Part shown: in pieces, positions 1 through 8,098 of the stretch
Layout of the letters: each line of letters starts with the position of its first letter
How positions within the stretch are numbered: the stretch's first letter is position 1
Origin: an uncultured Prevotella sp.
GTDB taxonomy: Bacteria > Bacteroidota > Bacteroidia > Bacteroidales > Bacteroidaceae
DNA: 15,453 nucleotides
Assembly (NCBI GenBank): GCA_947072805.1
Contig: CAMTJK010000045.1
Span: 1-15,453 of the forward strand
Reading direction: 5' to 3'
The notes under the pieces: model-generated
What the model was told of the DNA's origin: nothing
The model's database searches: none
What the model saw: only the letters and a program-made list of their open reading frames with translations
Position numbers and translations under genes: made by a program

Positions 1-50
1 AACACACGTTAAAGTAAACATTTTTCATAAAAGTAAATAAATGTTATACG
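1..50. repeat. Left arm of 50-bp long-range inverted repeat
   Basis: Bases 1-50 are the reverse complement of 15222-15271 with a single mismatch (49/50). The match stops abruptly at base 51 on the inner side. The outer end cannot be judged because the window begins here, so the true repeat may be longer. The arm is AT-rich and can itself fold: an AACATTT/AAATGTT stem encloses a four-pair inner stem. No transposase or recombinase is encoded nearby. It could be a dispersed intergenic repeat that broke an assembly, a small mobile element, or an inversion site. Confidence 0.85.
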
Positions 51-437
51 CATTATGTCGAGTGATTACATTGGAAGGTTTCCTGGTAGGAAAGACATTT
101 AAATCATGGATATCTCTGCTAATGTCGCTCTCATTACAAATTGGGGATTAAAATAATGAAGCTACTTTTGAAATATTATTTGGTGTATAATTGGTCCATT
201 TATTAATCAAAAAAGGACAAATATCGTATTTTTCCCACTGTCTTTTATTTTGTTATAATTTTTTTTGTATCTTTGCAGGAAATAGGATATTCCTGACAAA
301 GGACCATGTTCTGATTGGGGCAGATATTTTGTGGAAAAGCAAAAGAAGCAGAAGGTAGACTTCATACAATCCGGATATGTAACGGTCGGGATATTCTTAT
401 GTATAAAGAAAATGCTATGAGTAAGTAATACCTAAAT
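51..437. other. Non-coding leader region upstream of the signalling operon
   Basis: No convincing gene is seen between the inverted-repeat arm and the first start codon. The stretch is AT-rich. It contains a TAnnTTTG-type promoter (listed separately) and, downstream of it, a predicted untranslated leader of about 155 nt. A small imperfect hairpin (GGAAATA/TATTCC) lies at about 278-294, close to the expected transcription start. A 37-codon open frame (315-428) lies in the leader in the same frame as the first gene, but without a clear ribosome-binding site or recognisable product. No riboswitch class was recognised. Confidence 0.6.
249..275 (+). promoter_or_regulatory. Candidate Bacteroidota promoter of the signalling operon
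   Basis: TATCTTTG at 268-275 matches the Bacteroidota -7 element TAnnTTTG exactly. A TTTG at 249-252 could serve as the -33 element, but the spacer is only 15 nt where about 19-21 is usual, so the upstream half is doubtful. The predicted transcription start is near 280, leaving a leader of about 155 nt before the ATG at 438. It is the only good candidate I saw upstream of the first gene. Confidence 0.45.
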
Positions 438-1298
438 ATGACAAACGAAGATAACACAAAAGGCATAGAGCAAACAAATCTTACTTATAGAACGACAAGG
501 CCGGAGCGTCCGCAGCCACCATTGGAGGCACAGGAAAAACAGATGCCTTACAGCATGCCTAATGATGTGCAGGGGGTTGCAATTTGTCCTCGATGCGGTG
601 CTGCCATAGATGCAGACGCCGACTATTGTGAAGTATGTCATAATTACATAAGGGAAGATGTCTGTTCTTTTTGCGGTTCAAAAGTAAGTGTAAATGCTGC
701 ATTCTGTCCGGAATGTGGCAATCCTAAAGTAGGCATCGTATGCCCGGTATGTCGGACAATGAACGAATTTGCATTCTGTAAACAATGTGGTACACCTCTT
801 ACTAACGAGGCTAAAGCACTTGTTCATGAGCTCAAACAGACATCTTTATATAATGAGCTTGTAGATAAGGCAAAAGAACTGACAGACCTGGATAAGGTAA
901 TCCCTTACACTTCAGCAAAAGATCGTGAGCGTGAGACAGCCATGGAAAATTTAAGAGTGAGGGTTCTGACACTTCTTGCCAAAGATATGGGAGAAGAAGA
1001 ACCTCAGATAGAAAGTCGTGAGTCAAAACGCATGAGTTCGCTTGAACTCGAAAGGCGCAAGGCGGAAATATCAAGCAAACTGGCTGCGTTGTTCGAAAGT
1101 ATTTCTACAAAGACAGAAACCTCACCGGTAAGAGCTAGAAATTACGCTATGGCATGCAAGCCCTCCGGTGTAAGAGTAGCGTGGAAGTGCAATTATAAAA
1201 AAGCCCTTCATAGTAGTCCCTGTGCTTGTGCAAAGCCACAACTTGGTGGGAAATGGATTATTCTCGGTAGAAATTTTACCGAGCAAACAACTGATTAA
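438..1298 (+). CDS. Triple zinc-ribbon protein with a conserved-looking Cys-rich C-terminus
   Basis: This 286-residue protein has no signal peptide or membrane segment and is probably cytoplasmic. Three consecutive zinc ribbons are visible: C50/C53/C64/C67, C76/C79/C90/C93 and C102/C105/C114/C117, each CxxC plus CxxC. A Pro-rich, probably disordered tail precedes them. Residues 123-225 are charged and helical. The last 50 residues are different: they are rich in aromatic and basic residues and contain the motifs WKCNYKKALHSSP and CACAKPQLGGKW, giving C240, C251, H258, C262 and C264 as a possible fourth metal site. I do not recognise that C-terminal domain. The gene is first in the block and ends 12 bp before the kinase gene. 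A role as adaptor or scaffold for the kinase and ATPase is inferred from zinc ribbons on its neighbours; no catalytic motif is seen. It lacks a vWA domain, so it is not a typical TerY-like protein. Confidence 0.85.
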   Translation: MTNEDNTKGIEQTNLTYRTTRPERPQPPLEAQEKQMPYSMPNDVQGVAICPRCGAAIDADADYCEVCHNYIREDVCSFCGSKVSVNAAFCPECGNPKVGIVCPVCRTMNEFAFCKQCGTPLTNEAKALVHELKQTSLYNELVDKAKELTDLDKVIPYTSAKDRERETAMENLRVRVLTLLAKDMGEEEPQIESRESKRMSSLELERRKAEISSKLAALFESISTKTETSPVRARNYAMACKPSGVRVAWKCNYKKALHSSPCACAKPQLGGKWIILGRNFTEQTTD

Positions 1299-1310
1299 GG
1301 AATAATAGGT

Positions 1311-4280
1311 ATGAATGATTCCACTCTCAGAACCGATTTGAAAGGTCTCGGAATAACAAGTTCGGTATCGAACGTTATTGATACCGACACAACGCTCCGT
1401 GTGGGCACCCCGTCTGTGCAGCAGCTGAATACTCCAACCGATGAATTTGTTCTGAACGGCGTCATTTATCATAGCCAGAAGACCATCAGCGACAATTCCG
1501 GCGAAGCGCAGGTATACCTTGTTTACCGTGATGGCAAACTGTTTGTGCTGAAGTTGTATTATCCGAATGTCAATATCAAGACGGAGACACTGAAAGTTGT
1601 TGCAAACATGGACTTCAACATGATAGTCCGCTTGTATGATTTTGGAAAAGTATATGTTGATGGTAAGAAGAGAAATTACGAGTTGATGGAGTATCTTCGT
1701 GGCGGAACTTTGAATACGTATTGCTTGAATGAAGATTTCAATGTCTTCCGACGCCTCGCATTACAGGCCGCTGCGGCATTGGCATGCTGCCATACCAACA
1801 ATCTGATACATAAGGACATCAAACCTGGTAACTTCTTTTTCAGAGATGACGATCAGACAGAACTCGTACTCGGAGACTTCGGTATATCTTCAGTGATGAC
1901 AGAAGATGGAACCCTGCATAGGACTACTCAAGCGCGTACACCGATGTATGCTGCCCCCGAAATGTATAACGATGTGATTGACGGTGAGGTGGAAATATCT
2001 ACTGCTGCTGATTATTATTCACTCGGTATTACGTTGATGACGTTGTGGATGGGTAAGAACCCTCTGAACACAAACGAACGTCTGATGATGAAGCGCAAAA
2101 ACGAGGGACGTCTTCCTGGTATCAACGAATTACCGGAAAGGGTACGCATGATTATAATGGGATTGACGGCTGTTAATCCGGAATCTCGATGGACGTATCA
2201 AGAGGTGGAAAAGTGGTTCTTGGGTGAATCTCCTGCAGTAGACATATCGTCTCCTTTCCTGAAATATAGAAGTTTCGTTATTGATCCCGAACGGAATCTC
2301 GTAGCCGACAATGTAAAGGAACTTGTGCCATTACTCATGGAAAACGAGCAGGCTGCCAAAGGCTACCTTTATAACGGTAAACTTACGGAATGGTTGGAAA
2401 AGTGCGGAAACACAAGTTTGAGCATTGTGCTCCAGGATGTGGTAAAGAACCGTTATCCGATTGATAAACGTGCCGGACTGATTACCGCTCTCTATTTGAT
2501 GGACCCTAAATATCCGTATGTCGACAAACTGGGAAAGTCGTACAAGGATATCCATAGCATAGTATTGTCTATGCTTGAAAACGCAGATGAATATTCAAAA
2601 GTTCTGAAGGACCGCAATCATAATTTGTGGCTTTATATTGAAACGCACGTCAATGGATGCAATATTGAACGTATGCGGAACTATTTCTATGTTAAGGAAC
2701 CAATGCAAGAACGGAAAGCCTTGCTGAGGGTTATCTATGAAATAGATCCGGATATACCTCTTTTTGCTAAATACAAGTCGAACACCTTGAAGGATATAGT
2801 GTATTGTTTTGGATACAAGGACCTTTCAGATGACGAATGGGAATCCATTACTGACGGCAGATTGTTGTCTTGGATGTACAGTCATGAGGATTATATGGCT
2901 TGCGAATCGTTGCGAATAATGACAGAGGGTCAGCCTTATTCCAAACAGCTTGCATATAAGGTGCTTTATAATCTTGATCACAACGCGGCGTATGACCTTC
3001 GTGACGCAGATACACCAGAAAAAGTAGGAGAGTTGCTAAGTGATATTCTTATTGAATGCCAACAGGTTAATGAAAACGAACTCGCTTCTTATCTTAGGGA
3101 TTTCACTATGCCGGAGGGACGATTCTCATATTTTGCACAGATGCATGGATGGGCAGAAGAGTTGATTGAGGTGGGGAGATGTTTTGACTTGAATAGCGAG
3201 GAAAACCGTGAAAGGCTAAGTGCATACGATCTACGGACAGCAGCTTATAGGGTGTGTAGGGTTTTAGGAGCCAATCCCGAATATATGTTATCGGATGGTT
3301 CGAGACTTAAGAATGGACTTGATATAGATAATAAATACCGTTCAAGTATACGTACGGAAATAAGGCAGGGATATTTCCCGCAATGGCTGGCAACATTCTA
3401 TCATGAGAATCCGAAAGCGGATTTCAGTGAAGAATATAGCTATGAACTCATGTTGGAAAAATGGATTAAGGTATTAGGTGAATACGATGCACAGATATCT
3501 TTCTTTAAAAGATATACCAGCGCAAAAGAAGAGACAGCACGCAAATACGATGAAATAAGAACCGGATATAAGAATGCCATGCTAAGGCTTAAACTTTGGC
3601 GTTACTCATTCTATGGCCTTTGTGCTGTATGGATGATACTCCTGGTACTTTGTGGTTGTGGTGGACGAGAGCAAATTCTCAACAATTCATTTATAACAAT
3701 ATGTTTGCCATTAGGCGGAATGTCAGCCGCAATAATGGGAGCAGGAGCTTTTTTCAGAGGTTACGGTTTCTTCTTGTCTTTTTTATGGGGAGTGATGGGA
3801 TTTGCTTCATCACACATACCTGTAATACTCTTGCAAGCTACGCAGACTCATCTCCCATCAATGTTTATTCCAATGATTATTCTCTTGACATTGATATATA
3901 TGTTGATATGCCATGTCACAGGGGCAAAAGGTGAAAGTAAAGAAGATGGAAAACTCATAAACCGTATGCTTGAAGATGATGTAAAATCATCATTGTTGGA
4001 ACCTTTATATTATACGTTTAAAACAAAGTCATACAAGTTTAAGGGGTCAAAATTCGGAATTCTTGATGACGTACAGGAAAGAATCTATTCTGTAACAAGC
4101 GAGAGTATTATACATTATGCCGTATGGTGTATATTGGTAGCATTAATGCTGTGCGAGTTAATAATATTCAACTCATCTTACATGAATATCTCCTCGCCTT
4201 TCAGTGACAATATAAATATAAAACAAAGTATTGAACAACCTCTATTTACCAACAATAACAACATCTTAAATGAAGTGTGA
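1311..4280 (+). CDS. Membrane-anchored eukaryotic-type Ser/Thr protein kinase
   Basis: This 989-residue protein has an N-terminal kinase domain (about 50-305). The catalytic set appears complete: a modified glycine loop (SDNSGEAQVY), Lys81 in VLKLY, HKDIKPGN at 167-174 (catalytic D169, N174), DFG 189-191, a Thr-rich activation loop ending in AAPE 214-217, and D234 in the F-helix. The HRD arginine is lysine. Residues about 350-660 are helical and contain degenerate repeats of roughly 77-81 residues (near 352, 433 and 510, perhaps a fourth near 588). The C-terminal third has about five membrane segments (763-782, 793-815, 820-842, 850-868, 934-954) and an Asn-rich tail. With the kinase inside, the tail would lie outside. 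The stop overlaps the next gene's start by 11 bp, suggesting coupled translation. The family assignment is firm; the substrate is unknown, with the downstream FHA and zinc-ribbon proteins as candidates. A weak AAGG lies 10 nt before the ATG. Confidence 0.95.
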   Translation: MNDSTLRTDLKGLGITSSVSNVIDTDTTLRVGTPSVQQLNTPTDEFVLNGVIYHSQKTISDNSGEAQVYLVYRDGKLFVLKLYYPNVNIKTETLKVVANMDFNMIVRLYDFGKVYVDGKKRNYELMEYLRGGTLNTYCLNEDFNVFRRLALQAAAALACCHTNNLIHKDIKPGNFFFRDDDQTELVLGDFGISSVMTEDGTLHRTTQARTPMYAAPEMYNDVIDGEVEISTAADYYSLGITLMTLWMGKNPLNTNERLMMKRKNEGRLPGINELPERVRMIIMGLTAVNPESRWTYQEVEKWFLGESPAVDISSPFLKYRSFVIDPERNLVADNVKELVPLLMENEQAAKGYLYNGKLTEWLEKCGNTSLSIVLQDVVKNRYPIDKRAGLITALYLMDPKYPYVDKLGKSYKDIHSIVLSMLENADEYSKVLKDRNHNLWLYIETHVNGCNIERMRNYFYVKEPMQERKALLRVIYEIDPDIPLFAKYKSNTLKDIVYCFGYKDLSDDEWESITDGRLLSWMYSHEDYMACESLRIMTEGQPYSKQLAYKVLYNLDHNAAYDLRDADTPEKVGELLSDILIECQQVNENELASYLRDFTMPEGRFSYFAQMHGWAEELIEVGRCFDLNSEENRERLSAYDLRTAAYRVCRVLGANPEYMLSDGSRLKNGLDIDNKYRSSIRTEIRQGYFPQWLATFYHENPKADFSEEYSYELMLEKWIKVLGEYDAQISFFKRYTSAKEETARKYDEIRTGYKNAMLRLKLWRYSFYGLCAVWMILLVLCGCGGREQILNNSFITICLPLGGMSAAIMGAGAFFRGYGFFLSFLWGVMGFASSHIPVILLQATQTHLPSMFIPMIILLTLIYMLICHVTGAKGESKEDGKLINRMLEDDVKSSLLEPLYYTFKTKSYKFKGSKFGILDDVQERIYSVTSESIIHYAVWCILVALMLCELIIFNSSYMNISSPFSDNINIKQSIEQPLFTNNNNILNEV

Positions 4281-7200
4281 GCATTGTAATAGAGAAAACA
4301 GACCGATAGCTCGGTTTTGCCGTTGGTGTGGTAAGCCATTGAAGGTTGAGCATGTGCTTGACCGTATGGTTGGACTTACTGATGTTAAGCGGCAGCTTCA
4401 GATGGTTGTGAATACTTATACTTATCTCAATTCACGAGAGGACGTAAAGAATGTTCATTTAAGTATGAACACTATTATTGTCGGAGAGACAGGTACAGGT
4501 AAGACAATGCTGTCGGAGGTGATGAGAGATTATTTTCATCAGCATAAAATTATCCATAAGCCTAAATTGACGTTAGTTGATGCGGTGGATTATCAAAGGT
4601 TTGTTGATAAATGGGATTCTAATGTAAAGGATGCGAAAGGTGGCATATTGTTTTTTGACAACGTACAAAAATTATTGCCGGACAGATATTCAAATCAGGT
4701 GAATCCGTTAGACAAACTATTTGTGGAGATGGATCATTGGGATGGTGATCCTATTGTTGTTATTGCGGGATTAACGAAAGGGCTTGATGATTTTCTCCAG
4801 AATAACCCGTCGGTTGTCAATCGCTTTAAGTATCGTTTTGATCTCCCCATGCCGGGATATAAAGAACTTGACGATATCTGTCGAATGGTATTACAGAAGA
4901 AATATAGTATTACAATGTATTCTGATGCGGCAGATAAGAAGTTAAAACGTTTCTTCAAATATCAGGTGAAGACAAAAGACGAGACGTTCGGATATGCTCA
5001 TTTGGCAATAAAAGTTGCAGAAGACATATTTACCTCTTTTATCTCACGCGGTTCTTATGTACACAAGGTAGAAGAAGACGATATAAAAGGGTATGTTCCT
5101 GAAGAGCGTTCGTTGGATTCTATTCTGGGTGACATGGAGCGCTTTATTGGCATGACGGAAGTCAAACGTGCGGTAAAGGAGATTGCATATTCGGTAAAGA
5201 ATAGCATAGAGAGGGAAGGAAGAGGACTTGGACCGCAGGAAAAGCCCGATATGCATATTGTTCTCACCGGTAATCCAGGAACGGGAAAGACAACAATAGC
5301 ACGTAAATTGGGTGAAATACTTGCTGCAGTAGGTTATCTTGACAGTGGACATGTTGTTGAGACAGACAGGTCGGGTATGGTAAGCCCATACCAGGGTGAA
5401 ACGCCTCAACTTGTAGACCGTCTTTGTGATAAGGCTATGGGAGGAATCCTCTTTATAGACGAAGCCTATACATTAGCTCCTGTAAGTAATTCAGGAGAAC
5501 AGGACATTCAAGGCACTCAAGCTTTGGAAAAACTGATGAAGAGGATGGAAGATGATAGAGGTAAATTTGTTGTAATATCAGCCGGATACAAAACAGAGAT
5601 GGAAAATCTCTTCCGCGTAAATCCTGGCTTTCGTAGCAGATTTAATTATTTCCTTAATATCGATGACTATTCTCCTGAAGAATTATATGATATTCTGTTA
5701 TCTTTTGCTTCTGAAAAGAAATATATTATTACGGATAAAGCAGCTGTCCTAATAAAAAAGATGGTTAAAGAAATGTACGATTCCCGCAATAAGGAGTTTG
5801 CAAACGGTCGTACGATGCGTCAGCTGTTTGATCGTATATGTAAAAAGCAAGCAGAACGATTGGAAGATGGTAATCTACAAAAACTCAGTGATGATGAGTT
5901 AATGACAATTATAGAAGAAGATGTTCCTTATGAGGTTCCTCATGAAGTTGATTATAAAGATTGTTTGAAAAAGTTTGATGGGTTGGTAGGGTTAGACGAA
6001 GTAAAGAAAGAAGTCACAAATTTATCAGCTTATCTTAACTTGCAAATACGCAGAGGAGAGAACAATACATTCCAGGGAAAACATTATGTCTTTACCGGAA
6101 GCCCGGGTACAGGAAAGACAACAGTTGCAAGAATAATGGCTGATGTATTCCATACGTTGGGCATTTTGTCACGAGGACACCTTATAGAAGCAGATAGGAG
6201 CAAACTTGTTGCTGGCTATAGTGGACAGACTGCAATTAAAACAAACCAATTAGTTGATTCGGCAATAGGCGGTGTTCTATTTATTGATGAGGCATATACC
6301 TTGCGTTCAGGTGATAATGATTCTTTTGGTGCAGAAGCAATAGATACATTGTTGAAACGTCTTGAAGATGACCGCGGTAAATTTGTATGTATCGTTGCTG
6401 GCTACACAGATCAAATGCATGATTTCATAGATTCTAATCCTGGCTTGAAGAGCCGTTTCACTCAGACAATCCACTTTGACGATTATACAGCAGGAGAATT
6501 GACAGAGATTTTCATGAAGATGGCTTCTGTCAAGCAATTTACATTAGACAGCGATACAGAGGCGGCTGTTAAACGACTTTTTGAGCAACTATATTTGCGT
6601 AGAGATAAAAATTTTGGAAACGCCCGCGAAGTAAGAAGGATATTCGATGAGACTGTAGAAAAACAAAGCAGGCGACTTGTTGAAGTGATGAACAATACTC
6701 AGTTCAATGAAGCTGATATGTTCTGTCTTACAATAGACGATTTGCCAGTTGCACAGCAGGAGAAAGCAAGACCGCTTGACGAAGTGCTGAATGAATTGGA
6801 TGAGTTTGTTGGTATGCGCTCTGTCAAGAATCTTATTCGACGTCTTGCTGTGCAAAGCATGTTTATGAAACAGCGCTCAGCACAAGGAGTTGGACGTGTT
6901 CAACAGATGTCAATGAATTTTATTCTCACCGGAAATCCCGGAACAGGCAAGACAACAATAGCAAGGAAGATGGGAGAAGTGTTGCAAAGTATGGATATTC
7001 TTCCTTCAAATAAAGTTGTTGAAGTAAGTAGAGCAACACTAGTAGGAAAATATATGGGAGAAACCCCAAAAATAGTAAACAAGATGTGCGACAAAGCAAT
7101 AGGTGGAATATTGTTTATAGACGAAGCTTATACGCTTGGTGGGGACCATGATACCTATGGAAAGGAAGCTATTGACACTCTAATGAAGCGTATGGAAGAT

Positions 7201-7581
7201 GATAGAGGCAAGTTTGTAGTAATCGCAGCGGGTTATAAAGAACAAATGGATGCCTTTCTGATGCTCAACAGTGGCCTTGCAAGTCGTTTCTCCCATAGGA
7301 TGCATATTGATGACTATAATGAAGATGAATTGTTTGCGATATTCAAGAAAATGGCAGCGAAAGAACAATATTATTTATCACCTGCAGCAGAGTTCAAACT
7401 TATGGATATAATATTCCATAAGGTGATTAGCAAAACAGAGTCATTCGGAAATGCCCGCGAAATGAGAAATATGCTTGACTTAACAATTCAGCAATTGTCG
7501 ATACGTGTATCAAGGATCCCTGCCGATACAGTTACATCAGAGACATATCAGATGATACAACCAGAGGATATCGTGGGATGA
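4270..7581 (+). CDS. Four-module CbbX-type AAA+ ATPase with N-terminal zinc ribbon
   Basis: This soluble protein of 1103 residues opens with a zinc ribbon (C3/C6/C17/C20). Four AAA+ modules follow, with Walker A motifs at about 72-79 (GETGTGKT), 334-341 (GNPGTGKT), 610-617 (GSPGTGKT) and 888-895 (GNPGTGKT). Modules 2-4 are regular copies about 277 residues apart. Each has FIDEAYTL Walker B, an aromatic pore loop (PYQGET, GYSGQT, KYMGET), an arginine in SRF and a C-terminal sensor-2 type NGR/NAR motif, as in the CbbX/CfqX family. Module 1 is degenerate: Walker B reads FFDN, so the catalytic Glu is Asn131, and the Tyr-x-Gly pore loop and sensor 2 are absent. It may bind but not hydrolyse ATP. 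CbbX relatives remodel protein complexes (Rubisco activase), and EccA of type VII secretion is related; neither role is implied here. The ATG lies inside the kinase gene's last codons, giving an 11-bp overlap. The target is unknown. Confidence 0.93.
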   Translation: MKCEHCNRENRPIARFCRWCGKPLKVEHVLDRMVGLTDVKRQLQMVVNTYTYLNSREDVKNVHLSMNTIIVGETGTGKTMLSEVMRDYFHQHKIIHKPKLTLVDAVDYQRFVDKWDSNVKDAKGGILFFDNVQKLLPDRYSNQVNPLDKLFVEMDHWDGDPIVVIAGLTKGLDDFLQNNPSVVNRFKYRFDLPMPGYKELDDICRMVLQKKYSITMYSDAADKKLKRFFKYQVKTKDETFGYAHLAIKVAEDIFTSFISRGSYVHKVEEDDIKGYVPEERSLDSILGDMERFIGMTEVKRAVKEIAYSVKNSIEREGRGLGPQEKPDMHIVLTGNPGTGKTTIARKLGEILAAVGYLDSGHVVETDRSGMVSPYQGETPQLVDRLCDKAMGGILFIDEAYTLAPVSNSGEQDIQGTQALEKLMKRMEDDRGKFVVISAGYKTEMENLFRVNPGFRSRFNYFLNIDDYSPEELYDILLSFASEKKYIITDKAAVLIKKMVKEMYDSRNKEFANGRTMRQLFDRICKKQAERLEDGNLQKLSDDELMTIIEEDVPYEVPHEVDYKDCLKKFDGLVGLDEVKKEVTNLSAYLNLQIRRGENNTFQGKHYVFTGSPGTGKTTVARIMADVFHTLGILSRGHLIEADRSKLVAGYSGQTAIKTNQLVDSAIGGVLFIDEAYTLRSGDNDSFGAEAIDTLLKRLEDDRGKFVCIVAGYTDQMHDFIDSNPGLKSRFTQTIHFDDYTAGELTEIFMKMASVKQFTLDSDTEAAVKRLFEQLYLRRDKNFGNAREVRRIFDETVEKQSRRLVEVMNNTQFNEADMFCLTIDDLPVAQQEKARPLDEVLNELDEFVGMRSVKNLIRRLAVQSMFMKQRSAQGVGRVQQMSMNFILTGNPGTGKTTIARKMGEVLQSMDILPSNKVVEVSRATLVGKYMGETPKIVNKMCDKAIGGILFIDEAYTLGGDHDTYGKEAIDTLMKRMEDDRGKFVVIAAGYKEQMDAFLMLNSGLASRFSHRMHIDDYNEDELFAIFKKMAAKEQYYLSPAAEFKLMDIIFHKVISKTESFGNAREMRNMLDLTIQQLSIRVSRIPADTVTSETYQMIQPEDIVG

Positions 7582-7624
7582 TAAGCTCTTTATATAACAT
7601 GGACAATGTAAATCATATCATATT

Positions 7625-8098
7625 ATGGTAATATGCCCGAATTGCAAAGAAGAAATAGACAATGATTCGCATTATTGTGACCAATGCGGACAGGCTCTTT
7701 TATACTGTAGCAGCTGCGGACAGGTTGGTACAGGAAGACATTGCGTATATTGTGGAGCAATGATGAGGGAAGCAATGGATGTAGTTAATGATACACCTAT
7801 ACCATCTCTTAATCTCACCAATGCGGCATTAGGAATAAAGATAACGGGCGTAAACGGTGCTATAATTGGGCGTCGTCAGGGACCATATTGCCAGATATTT
7901 GAACAGAATAGATATGTATCAGGCATTCACGCACAATTATTATATGATGTAGAAAAAGGATGGTGTATTGTAGATAAGAATTCATCAAATGGGACGAGGT
8001 TGAATAACAATCTGCTTCAACCTAATTCTGTAACCAAATTGGCGGATGGCGATATGCTTTCTTTGGCTAATATAAATTTGTTGGTAGGTATATTATGA
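7625..8098 (+). CDS. Double zinc-ribbon FHA-domain protein
   Basis: This small protein of 157 residues has two N-terminal zinc ribbons (C4/C7/C18/C21 and C28/C31/C40/C43), a short linker, then an FHA domain (about 68-157). The FHA hallmarks are present: IIGRR at 80-84, S99 and H102 in VSGIHA, and NSSNGT at 119-124, the loop that binds phosphothreonine. It is probably a cytoplasmic adaptor that docks onto phosphorylated kinase or a phosphorylated partner and bridges it to other components. The start is fixed because the nearby upstream ATGs at 7600 and 7608 run into stops. It lies 43 bp after the ATPase gene, a gap with no obvious ribosome-binding site or terminator. Its TGA stop shares four bases with the phosphatase ATG, so the two are probably translationally coupled. 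FHA, kinase and PP2C also co-occur in type VI secretion control, but no secretion genes are here. Confidence 0.93.
   Translation: MVICPNCKEEIDNDSHYCDQCGQALLYCSSCGQVGTGRHCVYCGAMMREAMDVVNDTPIPSLNLTNAALGIKITGVNGAIIGRRQGPYCQIFEQNRYVSGIHAQLLYDVEKGWCIVDKNSSNGTRLNNNLLQPNSVTKLADGDMLSLANINLLVGIL

Noticed and set aside
315..428. A 37-codon open frame starting at TTG (or a 9-codon one from ATG 399) just upstream of the first gene
   Set aside because: It has no good ribosome-binding site, begins with a rare start codon and has no recognisable sequence; an open run of this length is expected by chance. It is mentioned as a possible leader only.
1122..1472. A 116-codon minus-strand open frame spanning the junction of the first two genes
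   Set aside because: It overlaps two well-supported + strand genes, has no recognisable domain, and no promoter is seen for it.
3596..3934. A 112-codon + strand open frame within the kinase gene
   Set aside because: It lies entirely inside the membrane-segment part of the kinase in another frame, and the kinase frame has continuous family-like content. It is a shadow.
4270..7581. Rubisco activase (CbbX) function for the AAA+ protein
   Set aside because: The modules resemble the CbbX family, but there is no Rubisco gene, the protein has four modules plus a zinc ribbon, and the neighbours are signalling proteins.
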